From NCBI GenBank assembly GCA_030841085.1, contig JAVEDP010000030.1, positions 38,089 to 102,088 on the forward strand: a DNA stretch of 64,000 nt, given 5' to 3'. The notes under the pieces were generated by a model. That model was given only the letters and a program-made list of their open reading frames with translations. It made no database searches and was not told where the DNA came from. Shown here piece by piece: positions 26,592 through 34,931 of the stretch (position 1 is the stretch's first letter; every line of letters starts with the position of its first letter). The stretch is from Pyrinomonadaceae bacterium. Lineage in GTDB: Bacteria; Acidobacteriota; Blastocatellia; Pyrinomonadales; Pyrinomonadaceae. The position numbers were made by a program, and so were the translations under genes.

Positions 26592-26897
26592 TTACTGTTT
26601 TCGTTTTCGAGAGGTGGGTTTGCGTTTGAGGCCCTGGTATCTAACGTTGCCGGGGAGTTTAGCGGGCAGGTCGAGTTCGTCGTCGACGATGTCTTCCACG
26701 TGGACGCCGGCGACGCGAGCATATTCGAGGATTAGTGGCAAGGGTGGCACGCGCTTGCCTCTTTCGTAATCTGAAATCCGCGTGTAATAGATCGACTGTT
26801 CATAGCCCAATCGCCTCAGCATCTCGCTTTGGGATAACTCCAACGCTGTTCGTATCTCAAGTAGTTTCTCACCTAGTCGCTCGGCCCTATGCACCAT
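26592..26897 (-). CDS. XRE-family helix-turn-helix regulator
   Basis: A 101-residue DNA-binding protein from the ATG at 26897. LGEKLLEIRTALELSQSEMLRRLGYEQS and ISDYERGKRVPPLPLILEYAR form the Cro/C1-type helix-turn-helix (residues about 8-65). A basic Lys/Arg tail follows. The start is fixed by AGGAGGAG seven bases upstream. That Shine-Dalgarno and the start codon lie in opposite arms of a 10-bp hairpin. An operator-like inverted repeat lies 48 bases upstream, pointing to autoregulation. It converges with the RT operon; whether it controls it is unknown. Confidence 0.88.
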   Translation of the reverse strand: MVHRAERLGEKLLEIRTALELSQSEMLRRLGYEQSIYYTRISDYERGKRVPPLPLILEYARVAGVHVEDIVDDELDLPAKLPGNVRYQGLKRKPTSRKRKQ

Positions 26898-26917
26898 CAG
26901 GAGTCTCCTCCTGATGG
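26894..26917 (-). promoter_or_regulatory. Hairpin that pairs the XRE Shine-Dalgarno with its start codon
   Basis: On the minus strand CCATCAGGAG (26917-26908), tetraloop GAGA, and CTCCTGATGG (26903-26894) form a perfect 10-bp stem with a GNRA loop. The AGGAG of the ribosome binding site is in one arm and the ATG in the other, so folding should block translation of the regulator. Confidence 0.75.
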
Positions 26918-26944
26918 AACCGAGATCGAAAAACAAACCTTGTG

Positions 26945-26966
26945 GCTATACCGAATATGGTATAGC
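26945..26966. promoter_or_regulatory. Operator-like inverted repeat upstream of the XRE gene
   Basis: GCTATACC (26945-26952) and GGTATAGC (26959-26966) are perfect 8-base arms around GAATAT. It lies about 48 bases upstream of the XRE start, where an XRE repressor would bind its own promoter. No second copy is found upstream of the RT operon. Confidence 0.6.
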
Positions 26967-27327
26967 ATGGCTTCGCGTTTACAATTCGCCGTGAGTTGGA
27001 ACCTTCCACTCTCAACGGCGATGCTCATCACTCGCTTACTTGGGAGGTTGAGCTACGCATTTGGCCGTTGTCGATTTTCAAAGACTCGAACGCCGCAGAG
27101 CATATAAGAGTCAACAGCGAACAGCAAACAGTTAACGGCGAAGAGCAAAGAGCGAAGAGCAAAGCACAAAGCCCCAAGACTCTAAAGGCTCACGAATGGA
27201 CCGCTAATTAAATGCATCACCCGCGTTAAGCAAGCCGCAAAGAAATACGCAAACAACAGTCTGCGCTACGAACGCAACGAACGCCGCTGACATTGATCAC
27301 CCTCTTTCCTGAAGGAGGTTGTGATCC
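26967..27327. other. Gene-free stretch with quasi-tandem GAAGAGCAAAGAGC words
   Basis: From about 27108 to 27180 the sequence is made of words such as AACAGCGAACAGC, AACGGCGAAGAGC and GAAGAGCAAAGC. This is the same quasi-tandem type as other loci but with different words. A strong Shine-Dalgarno (AAGGAGG, 27313-27319) for the next gene ends the region. Confidence 0.5.
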
Positions 27328-27762
27328 ATGCCGGCCCCGAAACGTCCCCGCCTGACGAAGTCAAAGTTCCGCCTTTTGTATCTGGGTACCGATGTAAAAT
27401 TAATCATGGCCGTGCGGAAATCGTTGCACGAATCCGATTACCGGTTGGTGGCTTGTTCGGATACGGGGACGGCGATGATGTTTCTCAATAGCGAGATCCC
27501 GTATGACTTGTTGCTCATTGATCTCGAGTGGCGTGGAAGGGAAGGATTAGAGCTAGCGCAGCTCGCGCGCTCGCTACCGCATCGCAAAGAAATGCCGATC
27601 ATGCTGGTGACAAAAAGCGAAGTGGACGATGAATTGGCGAACCTGGCGCGCCGGTCAGGCGTGACCCACTGGGTAGCGAAGACGCGCGACATGCGCTCCC
27701 TCTGCGAAGCAATCCCGCAAATGGTCGAGGGCCGAACAACGTCTGAACACAATGACAGCTAA
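27328..27762 (+). CDS. Orphan response-regulator receiver protein
   Basis: A 144-residue single receiver domain with a short basic leader and no output domain. The phospho-acceptor is Asp65 in LLLIDLEW, and the conserved lysine appears in WVAKTRD. The usual acidic pair after the first strand is weak (LLYLGTDVKL has one Asp), so metal binding and phosphorylation may be altered. A strong Shine-Dalgarno AAGGAGG precedes the ATG. No kinase gene is adjacent, so its partner is unknown. Confidence 0.85.
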   Translation: MPAPKRPRLTKSKFRLLYLGTDVKLIMAVRKSLHESDYRLVACSDTGTAMMFLNSEIPYDLLLIDLEWRGREGLELAQLARSLPHRKEMPIMLVTKSEVDDELANLARRSGVTHWVAKTRDMRSLCEAIPQMVEGRTTSEHNDS

Positions 27763-28095
27763 CCAGCAACAGGAAGTCAGAGGTCAGAGATTAGAGATCA
27801 GAGGTCAGAGATCAGGCAACGCGCAGCGTCAGCGTGAGTTCAGCCGAGGGTTTCAAGGCACGGTAAGAGATATGCGAACAAAATATCGTCGCGTCAGCGA
27901 CGATTGAATTCGGCCGTCGCTACGCGACTACGCGACTACGAGGTTGGTAATGTTTCGCGCCTTTCGCGACCCTGAACCGGCCGGGCAAAGTTATGTGTCG
28001 ATACGCGACAAAAAATGACCGGTTACTGACGAGATAGCCGCTGGCAGCGGATGCATGGGAATGAGAATGTTTACCGTCAGGACACGACGATGACC
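27763..28095. repeat. GTCAGAGATCAGAG quasi-tandem repeat and a CGTCGC hairpin
   Basis: 27773-27815 consists of variants of GTCAGAGATTAGAGATCAGAG, directly after the receiver gene. At 27885-27904, ATCGTCGC and GCGACGAT form an 8-bp hairpin with loop GTCA. GTCGCTACGCGACTACGCGACTACG follows (only partly repeated). No gene is present. Confidence 0.6.
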
Positions 28096-28255
28096 TGCGG
28101 CTTTGCCGCGTCCTGTGCGGAAAGGCTATGCCTTTCCGTTGACGGGATTATATTTGAGGCTGCGCCTCCGGTGATGTTGAGGCGCAGCCTCAAAAGCTTT
28201 GGGAAACTTGATCGGAAAGGCGAAGCCTTTCCGCACGGAAGGCGGCAAAGCCGCG
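28096..28255. repeat. Triple-hairpin element, family B, copy 2
   Basis: Begins TGCGGCTTTGCCGCG and ends with GCACGGAAGGCGGC and AAAGCCGCG. The same nested hairpins are present as at 12518 and 32733, and it is very close in sequence to the latter. The family D word GCGGGGGCAAGCCACC follows at about 28378. Confidence 0.85.
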
Positions 28256-28489
28256 AACGCTGGAATATTATGGGGGGACGAGTATTGTTTCGCTGCGTTC
28301 CACCTTAGGCTTTTTGCTCGCGTCGGCTGCGCGGGTACCAGTGAGATTACCCAATCAGTCGCGCTGTCCGCGCTCCAGCGGGGGCAAGCCACCCTTCCCA
28401 ACCTGTAAATCGTCGTAGAGATTCTGGTACGGCCACGCTAGCTCGGTCATGAGTGACAAAGAAGAATCGATGATCATTGGTAACTAAAC

Positions 28490-31117
28490 TCAGTGAGGCT
28501 CGGTCAGTGAGGCGCCGGGTCGCTCGGAGCCATTCATGAAGCGGGCGAGATAAGGTGCAGTCCGGCTCTTGGATGTTTTCGGGGAAGATTTCGCAACCGC
28601 GGCGGGCGTGCCCGCAGTCACTACTCGGCCACCTTCTTCGCCGGCGCCTGGTCCAATATCAATCACCCAATCGCTGCCGGCGACGACGCGCATGTCGTGC
28701 TCAACCAGGATCACGGTATTGCCTGACTCGACGAGACCATCGAGTTGGACCATCAGCTTCTCAACATCTGCCGGGTGCAGGCCGGTTGTTGGTTCATCAA
28801 GAATATAAAGTGTGTTGCCGTGCTGTATTCGTTGCAGCTCGGTCGCTAGTTTGATTCGCTGCGCCTCGCCGCCAGAGAGTTCGGTCGCCGACTGGCCCAG
28901 CCGTATATAGCCCAGGCCAACTTCCCGTAACACACCGAGCGAGCGGTGCACGTGCGGCTCATCAGCAAAGAATTCCCACGCGCTGTCCACCGTCAGCCCC
29001 AACACGTCGGCAATGCTCTTGTCGCGATACTTGATCTCCAGAGTCTTCGCGTTGTAGCGCGCACCTTTACACGTCGGACATGGCGCATAGACGCTGGGCA
29101 GAAACAACAACTCGACCATGACCCAGCCTTCACCTTCACAAGTTTCACAACGGCCTTTAGCGACGTTGAATGAAAAACGTCCCGCGTCGTAACGACGAGC
29201 GCGCGCCGCTTTGGTTGCGGCGAAGATCTTGCGAACGTAATCGAAGAGTCCGGTGTAGGTGGCCAGGTTAGATCGCGGCGTGCGTCCGATCGGTTTCTGA
29301 TCGACTACGACCAGACGCTTGATCGCTTCCATGCCCGAGGTTATCTGGCCGCCGAGCGTGGCTACGGCCGTGCTCTCCAATCCCTCGCCTTCGTCTTCAC
29401 TTGGAGAGAGATGATGGCCGAGTTGTTCCGCGACCAGTTCAACCAACACCTGACTCACCAGACTCGACTTGCCCGAGCCCGACACGCCGCTCACGGTTGT
29501 GAACACGCCCAACGGAAAATCGACATCAAGCTGGTCCAGATTGTTGCGTGTGACACCGGTCAACTTCAGCCACGTCTTTGGCGTGCGCGGTTTACGAAAG
29601 GGAAGTGACGCTTCACCGAAAAGGTGACGCCGAGTTTCGGACTGTTTCACCCGCGCGAGTCCGTCGGGTGGACCACTATAGAGAATCTCGCCTCCCTTTT
29701 CGCCGGCCGCTGGTCCAACGTCGACAATCCAATCAGCATGACGAATCACATCGAGCTCATGTTCGACAACGAAGAGCGAATTCCCCGAGGCCTTCAACTG
29801 GTCCAGCGCGGCAAGCAGCGATTCGGTGTCAGCCGGATGCAAACCTGCCGACGGTTCGTCGAGCACGTAAACTACGCCAAACAAATTCGAGTGGACTTGA
29901 GTGGCGAGTCGCAGACGTTGCAGCTCACCGGGCGACAAGGTGGGTGTGCTGCGTTCCAGCGACAGATAACCAAGACCGAGATCAAGTAACACCGTAAGTC
30001 GTGCCGCCAGATCTTCGCAGATTCGCTGCGTCACTATCGCCTTTTCCGGATGGTCCGTCTTCAGCTTTTTGAAACTGGCCGCGGTGCCTTCCGCATAGGG
30101 ACGCATGACAGTCGCTAAGCGCTTCAGCGGCAGTCGCGAAATTTCGGCTATATCCAGACCCGCGAATTTTATTGATAACGATTCGAGGCGAAGGCGCTTG
30201 CCGTCGCACACCGGACATTCGGTGCTCGACATGTACTGGGCCACGCGCTTTTTCATGAGCGCGCTGTGGGTGTTGGCAAACGTATGCAGCACGTGACGCT
30301 GGGCGCTGGTAAACGTTCCCATGTAGCTCGGCTCTTCCTTGCGCTTCAGTGCACGTCGCACCTCGGCGAGATCGTAGCCCGCATAGACCGGCACCTGTGG
30401 CTGCTCGTCGGTGAAGAGAATCCAATCGCGATCCTTCTTCGGCAGTTCGCGCCAGGGACGATCAACGTCGTAACCGAGTGTGGTCAGAATGTCGCGTTGA
30501 TTCTGTCCCTGCCAGGCAGTGGGCCAGGCAGCGATCGCGCGCTCGCGAATCGTAAGTGAGTCATCGGGCACCATCGATTGCTCGGTCACTTCATAGACTC
30601 GGCCCAGCCCATGACACCTCGGACAGGCGCCTTCGGCCGTGTTTGGCGAAAACGATTCGGCGTAAAGAATCGTCTGGCCCGGCGGATAATCTCCCGCTCG
30701 CGAATACAACATCCGCAGCAAGTTTGAAAGCGTCGTGACGCTGCCAACAGACGAGCGCGTAGTTGGAGAACCGCGCTGTTGCTGCAGTGCTACCGCAGGC
30801 GGTAAGCCATCGATGCGATCGACGTCGGGCACGGCCATCTGATGAAAGAGACGCCGCGCGTAGGGCGAAACGGATTCGAGATAACGCCTCTGCGCCTCGG
30901 CGTAAAGCGTACCGAATGCCAACGAAGACTTCCCGGAACCAGACACGCCGGTGAAAACAACCAGGGCATCGCGGGGCAGGTCGAGATCGATGTTTTTGAG
31001 ATTATGCTCACGCGCGCCGCGCACGCTTACAAAGCCGGTGAAGTCTTTATTCGCGGGGTCCTGGTTCGCGCGTCCTTCGGAATCAATAGCTTTTTTTCGA
31101 ACACTACCAACAGGCAT
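28490..31117 (-). CDS. UvrA-like ABC ATPase of the UvrA2 type
   Basis: An 875-residue tandem ABC ATPase related to excinuclease subunit A. It has Walker [11 protein letters not shown] twice, LSPGELQRL and LSGGEAQRI signatures, and DEP Walker B motifs twice. The second zinc finger is present (CETC ... CPTC). The segment after the first Walker A runs straight from [11 protein letters not shown] to [14 protein letters not shown], so the UvrB-binding domain and first zinc finger of canonical UvrA are missing. That is the UvrA2 architecture, linked in other bacteria to tolerance of DNA-damaging drugs. No uvrB or uvrC is near. Confidence 0.92.
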   Translation of the reverse strand: MPVGSVRKKAIDSEGRANQDPANKDFTGFVSVRGAREHNLKNIDLDLPRDALVVFTGVSGSGKSSLAFGTLYAEAQRRYLESVSPYARRLFHQMAVPDVDRIDGLPPAVALQQQRGSPTTRSSVGSVTTLSNLLRMLYSRAGDYPPGQTILYAESFSPNTAEGACPRCHGLGRVYEVTEQSMVPDDSLTIRERAIAAWPTAWQGQNQRDILTTLGYDVDRPWRELPKKDRDWILFTDEQPQVPVYAGYDLAEVRRALKRKEEPSYMGTFTSAQRHVLHTFANTHSALMKKRVAQYMSSTECPVCDGKRLRLESLSIKFAGLDIAEISRLPLKRLATVMRPYAEGTAASFKKLKTDHPEKAIVTQRICEDLAARLTVLLDLGLGYLSLERSTPTLSPGELQRLRLATQVHSNLFGVVYVLDEPSAGLHPADTESLLAALDQLKASGNSLFVVEHELDVIRHADWIVDVGPAAGEKGGEILYSGPPDGLARVKQSETRRHLFGEASLPFRKPRTPKTWLKLTGVTRNNLDQLDVDFPLGVFTTVSGVSGSGKSSLVSQVLVELVAEQLGHHLSPSEDEGEGLESTAVATLGGQITSGMEAIKRLVVVDQKPIGRTPRSNLATYTGLFDYVRKIFAATKAARARRYDAGRFSFNVAKGRCETCEGEGWVMVELLFLPSVYAPCPTCKGARYNAKTLEIKYRDKSIADVLGLTVDSAWEFFADEPHVHRSLGVLREVGLGYIRLGQSATELSGGEAQRIKLATELQRIQHGNTLYILDEPTTGLHPADVEKLMVQLDGLVESGNTVILVEHDMRVVAGSDWVIDIGPGAGEEGGRVVTAGTPAAVAKSSPKTSKSRTAPYLARFMNGSERPGASLTEPH

Positions 31118-31266
31118 ATCGAGGCTAAAGCAAGGCTGGTGCCCTTAGCGTCGTGTTAGCCGATTCGAGTTTGGGTGTTGGGCCAAACATGCTGTTCGAA
31201 ACATCATTGAAATTGAGCAACAAGACAGTGGTCAGCAGACCGTGAGCAGGAGTATCATGAGGCGAC

Positions 31267-31512
31267 ATGACTAACGAAAAGCTGCTTGGTCGTATTACGG
31301 CAAATCCGGAAATCTTCGGTGGTAAGCCAATAATTCGCGGATTGCGAATCTCGGTCGAGATGATTCTGAGCCTGCTTGCTCAAGGCGACAAAGAGGAAAC
31401 TATTCTTGCCGACTACCCCGATCTGGAGCCGGACGACCTGCGCGCCTGTTTGGCCTATGCACATGCAGCTATCTCGCATGACAAACTTGACTCGCTGCAC
31501 ATTCTAGCCTGA
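31267..31512 (+). CDS. DUF433 antitoxin-like protein
   Basis: An 81-residue protein with the full DUF433 pattern: RITANPEIFGGKPIIRGLRISVEMIL followed by ILADYPDLEPDDLRACLAYA. These small winged-helix-like proteins are usually paired with DUF5615 PIN-like proteins as antitoxin and toxin. Its TGA overlaps the ATG of the following gene (TGATG), as expected for translational coupling. The partner here is frameshifted. Confidence 0.9.
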   Translation: MTNEKLLGRITANPEIFGGKPIIRGLRISVEMILSLLAQGDKEETILADYPDLEPDDLRACLAYAHAAISHDKLDSLHILA

Positions 31513-31875
31513 TGCGATTCCTTGTCGACCGTTGCGCCGGGACACTCATAGCCGATTGGCTTAGAACCCGGGGACATGACGTGGTCGAGTCGCGGGAGCG
31601 GGGTCCCGATCCGGGTGACCGCGTAATACTGGAGTGGGCTGGCATGGGAATCAAGAATGCTCATCAGAAGTTCATCACCAGCGACACGGATTGGACAATT
31701 GGTTTTCCTCAAAGGGCAGTCACACGCTGGCTTGATTCGTTTGCCCGATGTGTCCTCAAACGAACGAGCGATAATCATCAAAGACCTGATAGAGCGCTTT
31801 CAGAATGAACTTGAATCTCACGCAATAATTACAGTGCGAGGCGACAAGATCAGGATCTCGACATCACCAGAGTGA
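31512..31875 (+). pseudogene. DUF5615 PIN-like toxin, frameshifted
   Basis: The first part reads MRFLVDRCAGTLIADWLRTRGHDVV ... ITSDTD, the typical N-terminal half of DUF5615 with its metal-binding aspartates. The second half (GQLVFLKGQSHAGLIRLPD ... KIRIST) is in another frame. The break lies at about 31690-31700, just after SDTD, and corresponds to one extra or two missing bases. An unusual NAHQKF segment lies just before. Unless this is a sequencing error, the toxin is dead while the antitoxin is intact. Confidence 0.8.
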
Positions 31876-31901
31876 TGAGAATCAATCAGATCAACTGTAC
31901 T

Positions 31902-32618
31902 TCAGCCATCGCTTGACGTTGCGCGGCCGGTGTTCACTTTCGCTTTCCATTTCGCAACGTCAACGCCTTTCACGAGTAACCATCCGGTCATTACTACTCC
32001 ACCAGGAAACATCAACATCAAGAACACGTCTGACGCATAAGCGGGCGCGAGGATCAACGCGAAATTTTTCACGACGAACCCAACCCCACCGATTGCCATA
32101 AGAATGCCGAGAAACTTCGGCAGATAACCTGATTTCCAGATTAGGTAAGCCCGAACAATCCAGCTCATGCCGTAGTAGGCAGTGAAGATCATGCCGACAT
32201 ATCCATAAAACTTCATCGATAACAACACGAGAGCATTCAATTGATCGGGCGCAAAGGTCTTTAAATAGTCGGCGCCTCCCATGATCAGCAGCGGCGCAAA
32301 ATAGAAAGCTTCGGCAAAGGCAAAAAGAGCGGTGCCAACAAGTCCGAAGAACGCGGCCAGCAGAGACAACTCTTTGTTGACCGGCTTGAGCAACACGTAC
32401 AAGATCGCCGCGAGCGTGATATCGCACAGCGACTCTATCAGGAAGGTCGCAAAGCCGAGCCGATACAGAAAATCCAAGTTCCGAATGTTTGCCACCGTGG
32501 CGGCGGCATCATGGGCAACGATGAGCTTTGACGGAACGTAGGCTTCACCGAACCCGCCGGCCACCAGCGAGATCAGAAGCAACACTCCGGCGATCCTGGC
32601 GTAGCTCTGGACGTTCAT
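31902..32618 (-). CDS. DUF4386 multipass membrane protein
   Basis: A 238-residue protein from the ATG at 32618, preceded by GGAGGATTCAAC. It has about six membrane helices and the DUF4386 signature: MNVQSYARIAGVLLLISLVAGGFGE at the start, YVPSKLI, and LYRLGFATFLIESLCDI. The family is widespread in soil bacteria with unknown function. The gene stands alone. Confidence 0.9.
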   Translation of the reverse strand: MNVQSYARIAGVLLLISLVAGGFGEAYVPSKLIVAHDAAATVANIRNLDFLYRLGFATFLIESLCDITLAAILYVLLKPVNKELSLLAAFFGLVGTALFAFAEAFYFAPLLIMGGADYLKTFAPDQLNALVLLSMKFYGYVGMIFTAYYGMSWIVRAYLIWKSGYLPKFLGILMAIGGVGFVVKNFALILAPAYASDVFLMLMFPGGVVMTGWLLVKGVDVAKWKAKVNTGRATSSDG

Positions 32619-32732
32619 GTTGAATCCTCCATCACGGTGTTGTTGGTCTCTCAAGCTCAGCAGCCCTTACTTATTAAGACGAACAGCGACCAGAAATATT
32701 GCAAACAAACGACAGAGTTGGTCGACGATGAG

Positions 32733-32893
32733 TTGCGGCTTTGCCGCGTTCCGTGCGGAAAGGCTATGCCTTTCCGTTGACGAACTTTTTATTCGAGGCT
32801 GCGCCTCCGGTGATGTTGAGGCACAGCCTCAAAAACTTGGGAAGTCCCACGGAAAGGCGAAGCCTTTCCGCACGGAAGGCGACAAAGCCGCGA
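32733..32893. repeat. Triple-hairpin element, family B, copy 3
   Basis: Third copy of the nested-hairpin element, starting TTGCGGCTTTGCCGCG and ending AAGGCGACAAAGCCGCG. The central hairpin is GAGGCTGCGCCTCC/GAGGCACAGCCTC with a single change from copy 2. It lies upstream of the DUF4386 gene. Confidence 0.85.
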
Positions 32894-32939
32894 GACCTGA
32901 TTAATGTGCGGAACCGATCGAGGGCGAGAGAGCCAACGC

Positions 32940-33229
32940 ATTGACGGTGAAACATAAACTGTGAACCGAAAAACTGTAAACCGTGGAACGGTGAACCGTT
33001 CGCAGGCTGTTTGCTGTCTACTGTTTGCTATTGCCACTCAGTGCCAGGGCAACCGTCATTACGTGAACCAACGGAATCGTTTTGGAAGGAACTGACGCGG
33101 AGAAACTTTCAATTGTGTGCGCAGCTTGCGGGTTAACGCTGAAAGCGTTATGACGGCGTGCCGATTGCCAATTTGCTTTTGACAATAGAATCAATCGCCA
33201 ATCGGCAATTGGCAATCGGCAATGCCAAG
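32940..33229. repeat. Quasi-tandem AACTGTGAACCG and CAATCGGCAATTGG words
   Basis: 32948-33032 is composed of words such as AACTGTGAACC, AAACTGTAAACC, GGTGAACCG and TGTTTGCTGTCTACTG. 33165-33222 consists of GCCAATTTGC, CGCCAATCGGC, AATTGGCAATC and similar words. Both blocks are of the STRR-like class. No gene is seen between 32619 and 33229. Confidence 0.65.
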
Positions 33230-33694
33230 CTACTGTTTGTCGTATACGGCCCTGATCACCGTGCGTTTGCCTTTAGCATCAGTCACGGTATTGGTCACAG
33301 TTCGACTGCGACCGTTGGCCGAAACCACTATGCGACCGGACACGGTTATCTTGGTGCCTTGCTTGCCGGTTAACGCCAGGGTACGGCTGTTGATCTTGCG
33401 GTATGACCGCGTGTCTGAAGTCGGGTCGCCGGTTAGGGCGTAAAATTTGCCGTCAAACTTGCCGGTCCACTCGCTGTGAATGGGATTGCCGGCGCCGTCG
33501 ACGCCATCTACCGTAACCTTAATGCTGTCGCCCGCGGCCTCGTAGACCACGGTCTGGTTCTTCGTGGCGCCCGCGGGGATTTTCGACTTTGCCTCGTTCA
33601 ATTTCCAGGTGCCCATGTGCGGGCTCTGCGCTAAGCAAACTGTCGCGCTGGCAAACAGGACCGTCAAGGTGAGCAGGATTACTCTTCGTTTCAT
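33230..33694 (-). CDS. Small secreted beta-rich protein of unknown function
   Basis: A 154-residue protein with a signal peptide (MKRRVILLTLTVLFASATVCLA, cleavage near QSPH). A mature part begins MGTWKLNEAKSKI and alternates polar and hydrophobic residues as in a beta-barrel or lipocalin-like fold. The WKLNEAKSK motif is common in a family of acidobacterial secreted proteins. No catalytic residues are recognised. The gene has its own promoter region, with repeats on both sides. Confidence 0.75.
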   Translation of the reverse strand: MKRRVILLTLTVLFASATVCLAQSPHMGTWKLNEAKSKIPAGATKNQTVVYEAAGDSIKVTVDGVDGAGNPIHSEWTGKFDGKFYALTGDPTSDTRSYRKINSRTLALTGKQGTKITVSGRIVVSANGRSRTVTNTVTDAKGKRTVIRAVYDKQ

Positions 33695-34160
33695 AGATTC
33701 TCCTCATCGAGTTGCAGATTTGATAAGACTGGTTGGTGCGGGCGGATTCTAGTATCAGGTGGTCCATTTAGCAAGAATCTTCGTAAAGCAAACTGTTGGT
33801 TCCCGCGCCAAGCCGCGCGCCTCGGGGCAAGAAACCGTCGCGAACCGAGGCAAGACAATTTGGTTTCGTCCAGAACTTACGGTCTTACGAGTTCGGGCTT
33901 TAGTGCGGTGAAACGCGCCTTATGAAGATTTTTGAAAAAAAGTGAAACAGAAATACCGCTCGGCGGTGTTATTTCTATAAGGCTCGCCAGAAAAGGAAGA
34001 GAAACGAAAAGGCGCCGACTTCGTATGAATAGATGGACAGCTAGCGAATGCGAAAGAAGAGTAACGGATCAGGAAGGTCGTAGTTAATTCAGTTTGAAGA
34101 GTGGATGGGCCTTGAACTCGCATCCAGCGCCCGGTGCGCGTGCTCAAACAACTGAACGTA
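33695..34160. other. Gene-free stretch before the STAS gene
   Basis: Contains the inverse of the palindromic word GTAAAGCAAACTGTTGG near 33784 and otherwise unstructured sequence. No gene is recognised in the 478 bases between the secreted protein and the STAS gene. Confidence 0.4.
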
Positions 34161-34172
34161 GGGAGGGTAGTC

Positions 34173-34544
34173 ATGTTGAAAGTTCACACTACACAAATGG
34201 GGACGATCGCTGTCCTGTGCTTGCAGGGACAAATTGTGACGGGGGAAACGGAGAGTTTGCGCGCTGCCGTGTCGGCCTTGTCGGGGGTCAGCTCAGTCAT
34301 CCTCGATTTCGCGCGCGTCACTACAATCGATGCCGGCGGATTGGGCGTGATGCTCGGATTGCGCGAGCAAGCTGCAGCAAAAGGAATCCGATTCGCACTC
34401 ATGAACTTAAGCAAAGGAGTGAGCGTCGTGTTGGCAGTAGCGCGGCTGGATACTGTTTTCGAGATCACGTCCGGTATGGAATTCTTTCCGGTTGTCTCGC
34501 AGCGGCCGCGAGCCTCGGCTGCGCTGCTTGCGCCTTGCGCGTAG
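34173..34544 (+). CDS. STAS-domain protein (anti-sigma-factor-antagonist-like)
   Basis: A 123-residue single STAS domain from the ATG at 34173, preceded by GGGAGG. STAS proteins bind anti-sigma factors or act in stressosome-like switches. The core motif here is TTIDAGGLGVMLGL. In SpoIIAA-like antagonists the residue after the Asp is a phosphorylated Ser; here it is Ala54. Control by phosphorylation at that site is therefore not possible, suggesting a constitutive or differently controlled antagonist. No anti-sigma kinase gene is nearby. Confidence 0.88.
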   Translation: MLKVHTTQMGTIAVLCLQGQIVTGETESLRAAVSALSGVSSVILDFARVTTIDAGGLGVMLGLREQAAAKGIRFALMNLSKGVSVVLAVARLDTVFEITSGMEFFPVVSQRPRASAALLAPCA

Positions 34545-34602
34545 CGCGCGAGTAGGTCGTAAACCGGCCCACAAAGCAACTTGCATAAAGTTGGTTTCAG
34601 TT

Positions 34603-34812
34603 TAGTCCGCGGTTCGCGGACGAGCGATAATAGACCAGCGATTCATCGCTGGGATCGCGGGTATACGAGAGGAAGTCCGTGAAACGGACGACTGACAAGA
34701 ACAGACATCCGGGACAGCAATTCAGCCGTCCGATACTCGGACTACAATCGGTTGGCACCTTATCCCAGCACTGAAGTGCTGGGCTATCATCGTTCGTCCG
34801 CTAAACGCGGAC
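34603..34812. repeat. Family G element, copy 1 (GTCCGCxxxGCGGAC and CCCAGCGATTCATCGCTGGG type)
   Basis: About 210 bases with nested hairpins: AGTCCGC..GCGGAC at each end, CCAGCG-ATTCAT-CGCTGG, AGTCCGTGAAACGGAC, and CCCAGCACTGAAGTGCTGGG. Copies lie at 52377-52600 and 54828-55040, with the same order of hairpins. It encodes no protein. Confidence 0.85.
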
Positions 34813-34837
34813 TTCGTTCAACGACGACGAAGACATC

Positions 34838-34870
34838 AGCATTGAGGTTGCAATTTGCAACCTCAATGCT
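34838..34870. terminator. Perfect 15-bp hairpin between converging genes
   Basis: AGCATTGAGGTTGCA (34838-34852), loop ATT, and its exact complement form a 33-base palindrome between the STAS gene and the converging dehydratase-like gene. It may stop transcription from both sides, although there is no T-tract. A relative with the same GAGGT..CAAATT..ACCTC core lies at 21752-21778. Confidence 0.5.
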
Positions 34871-34931
34871 GTCCCGAAAGGCTCGTCCTTATCAGCGCCT
34901 TGTCCGCCCACTAACTAGCCGCCCATATCTG

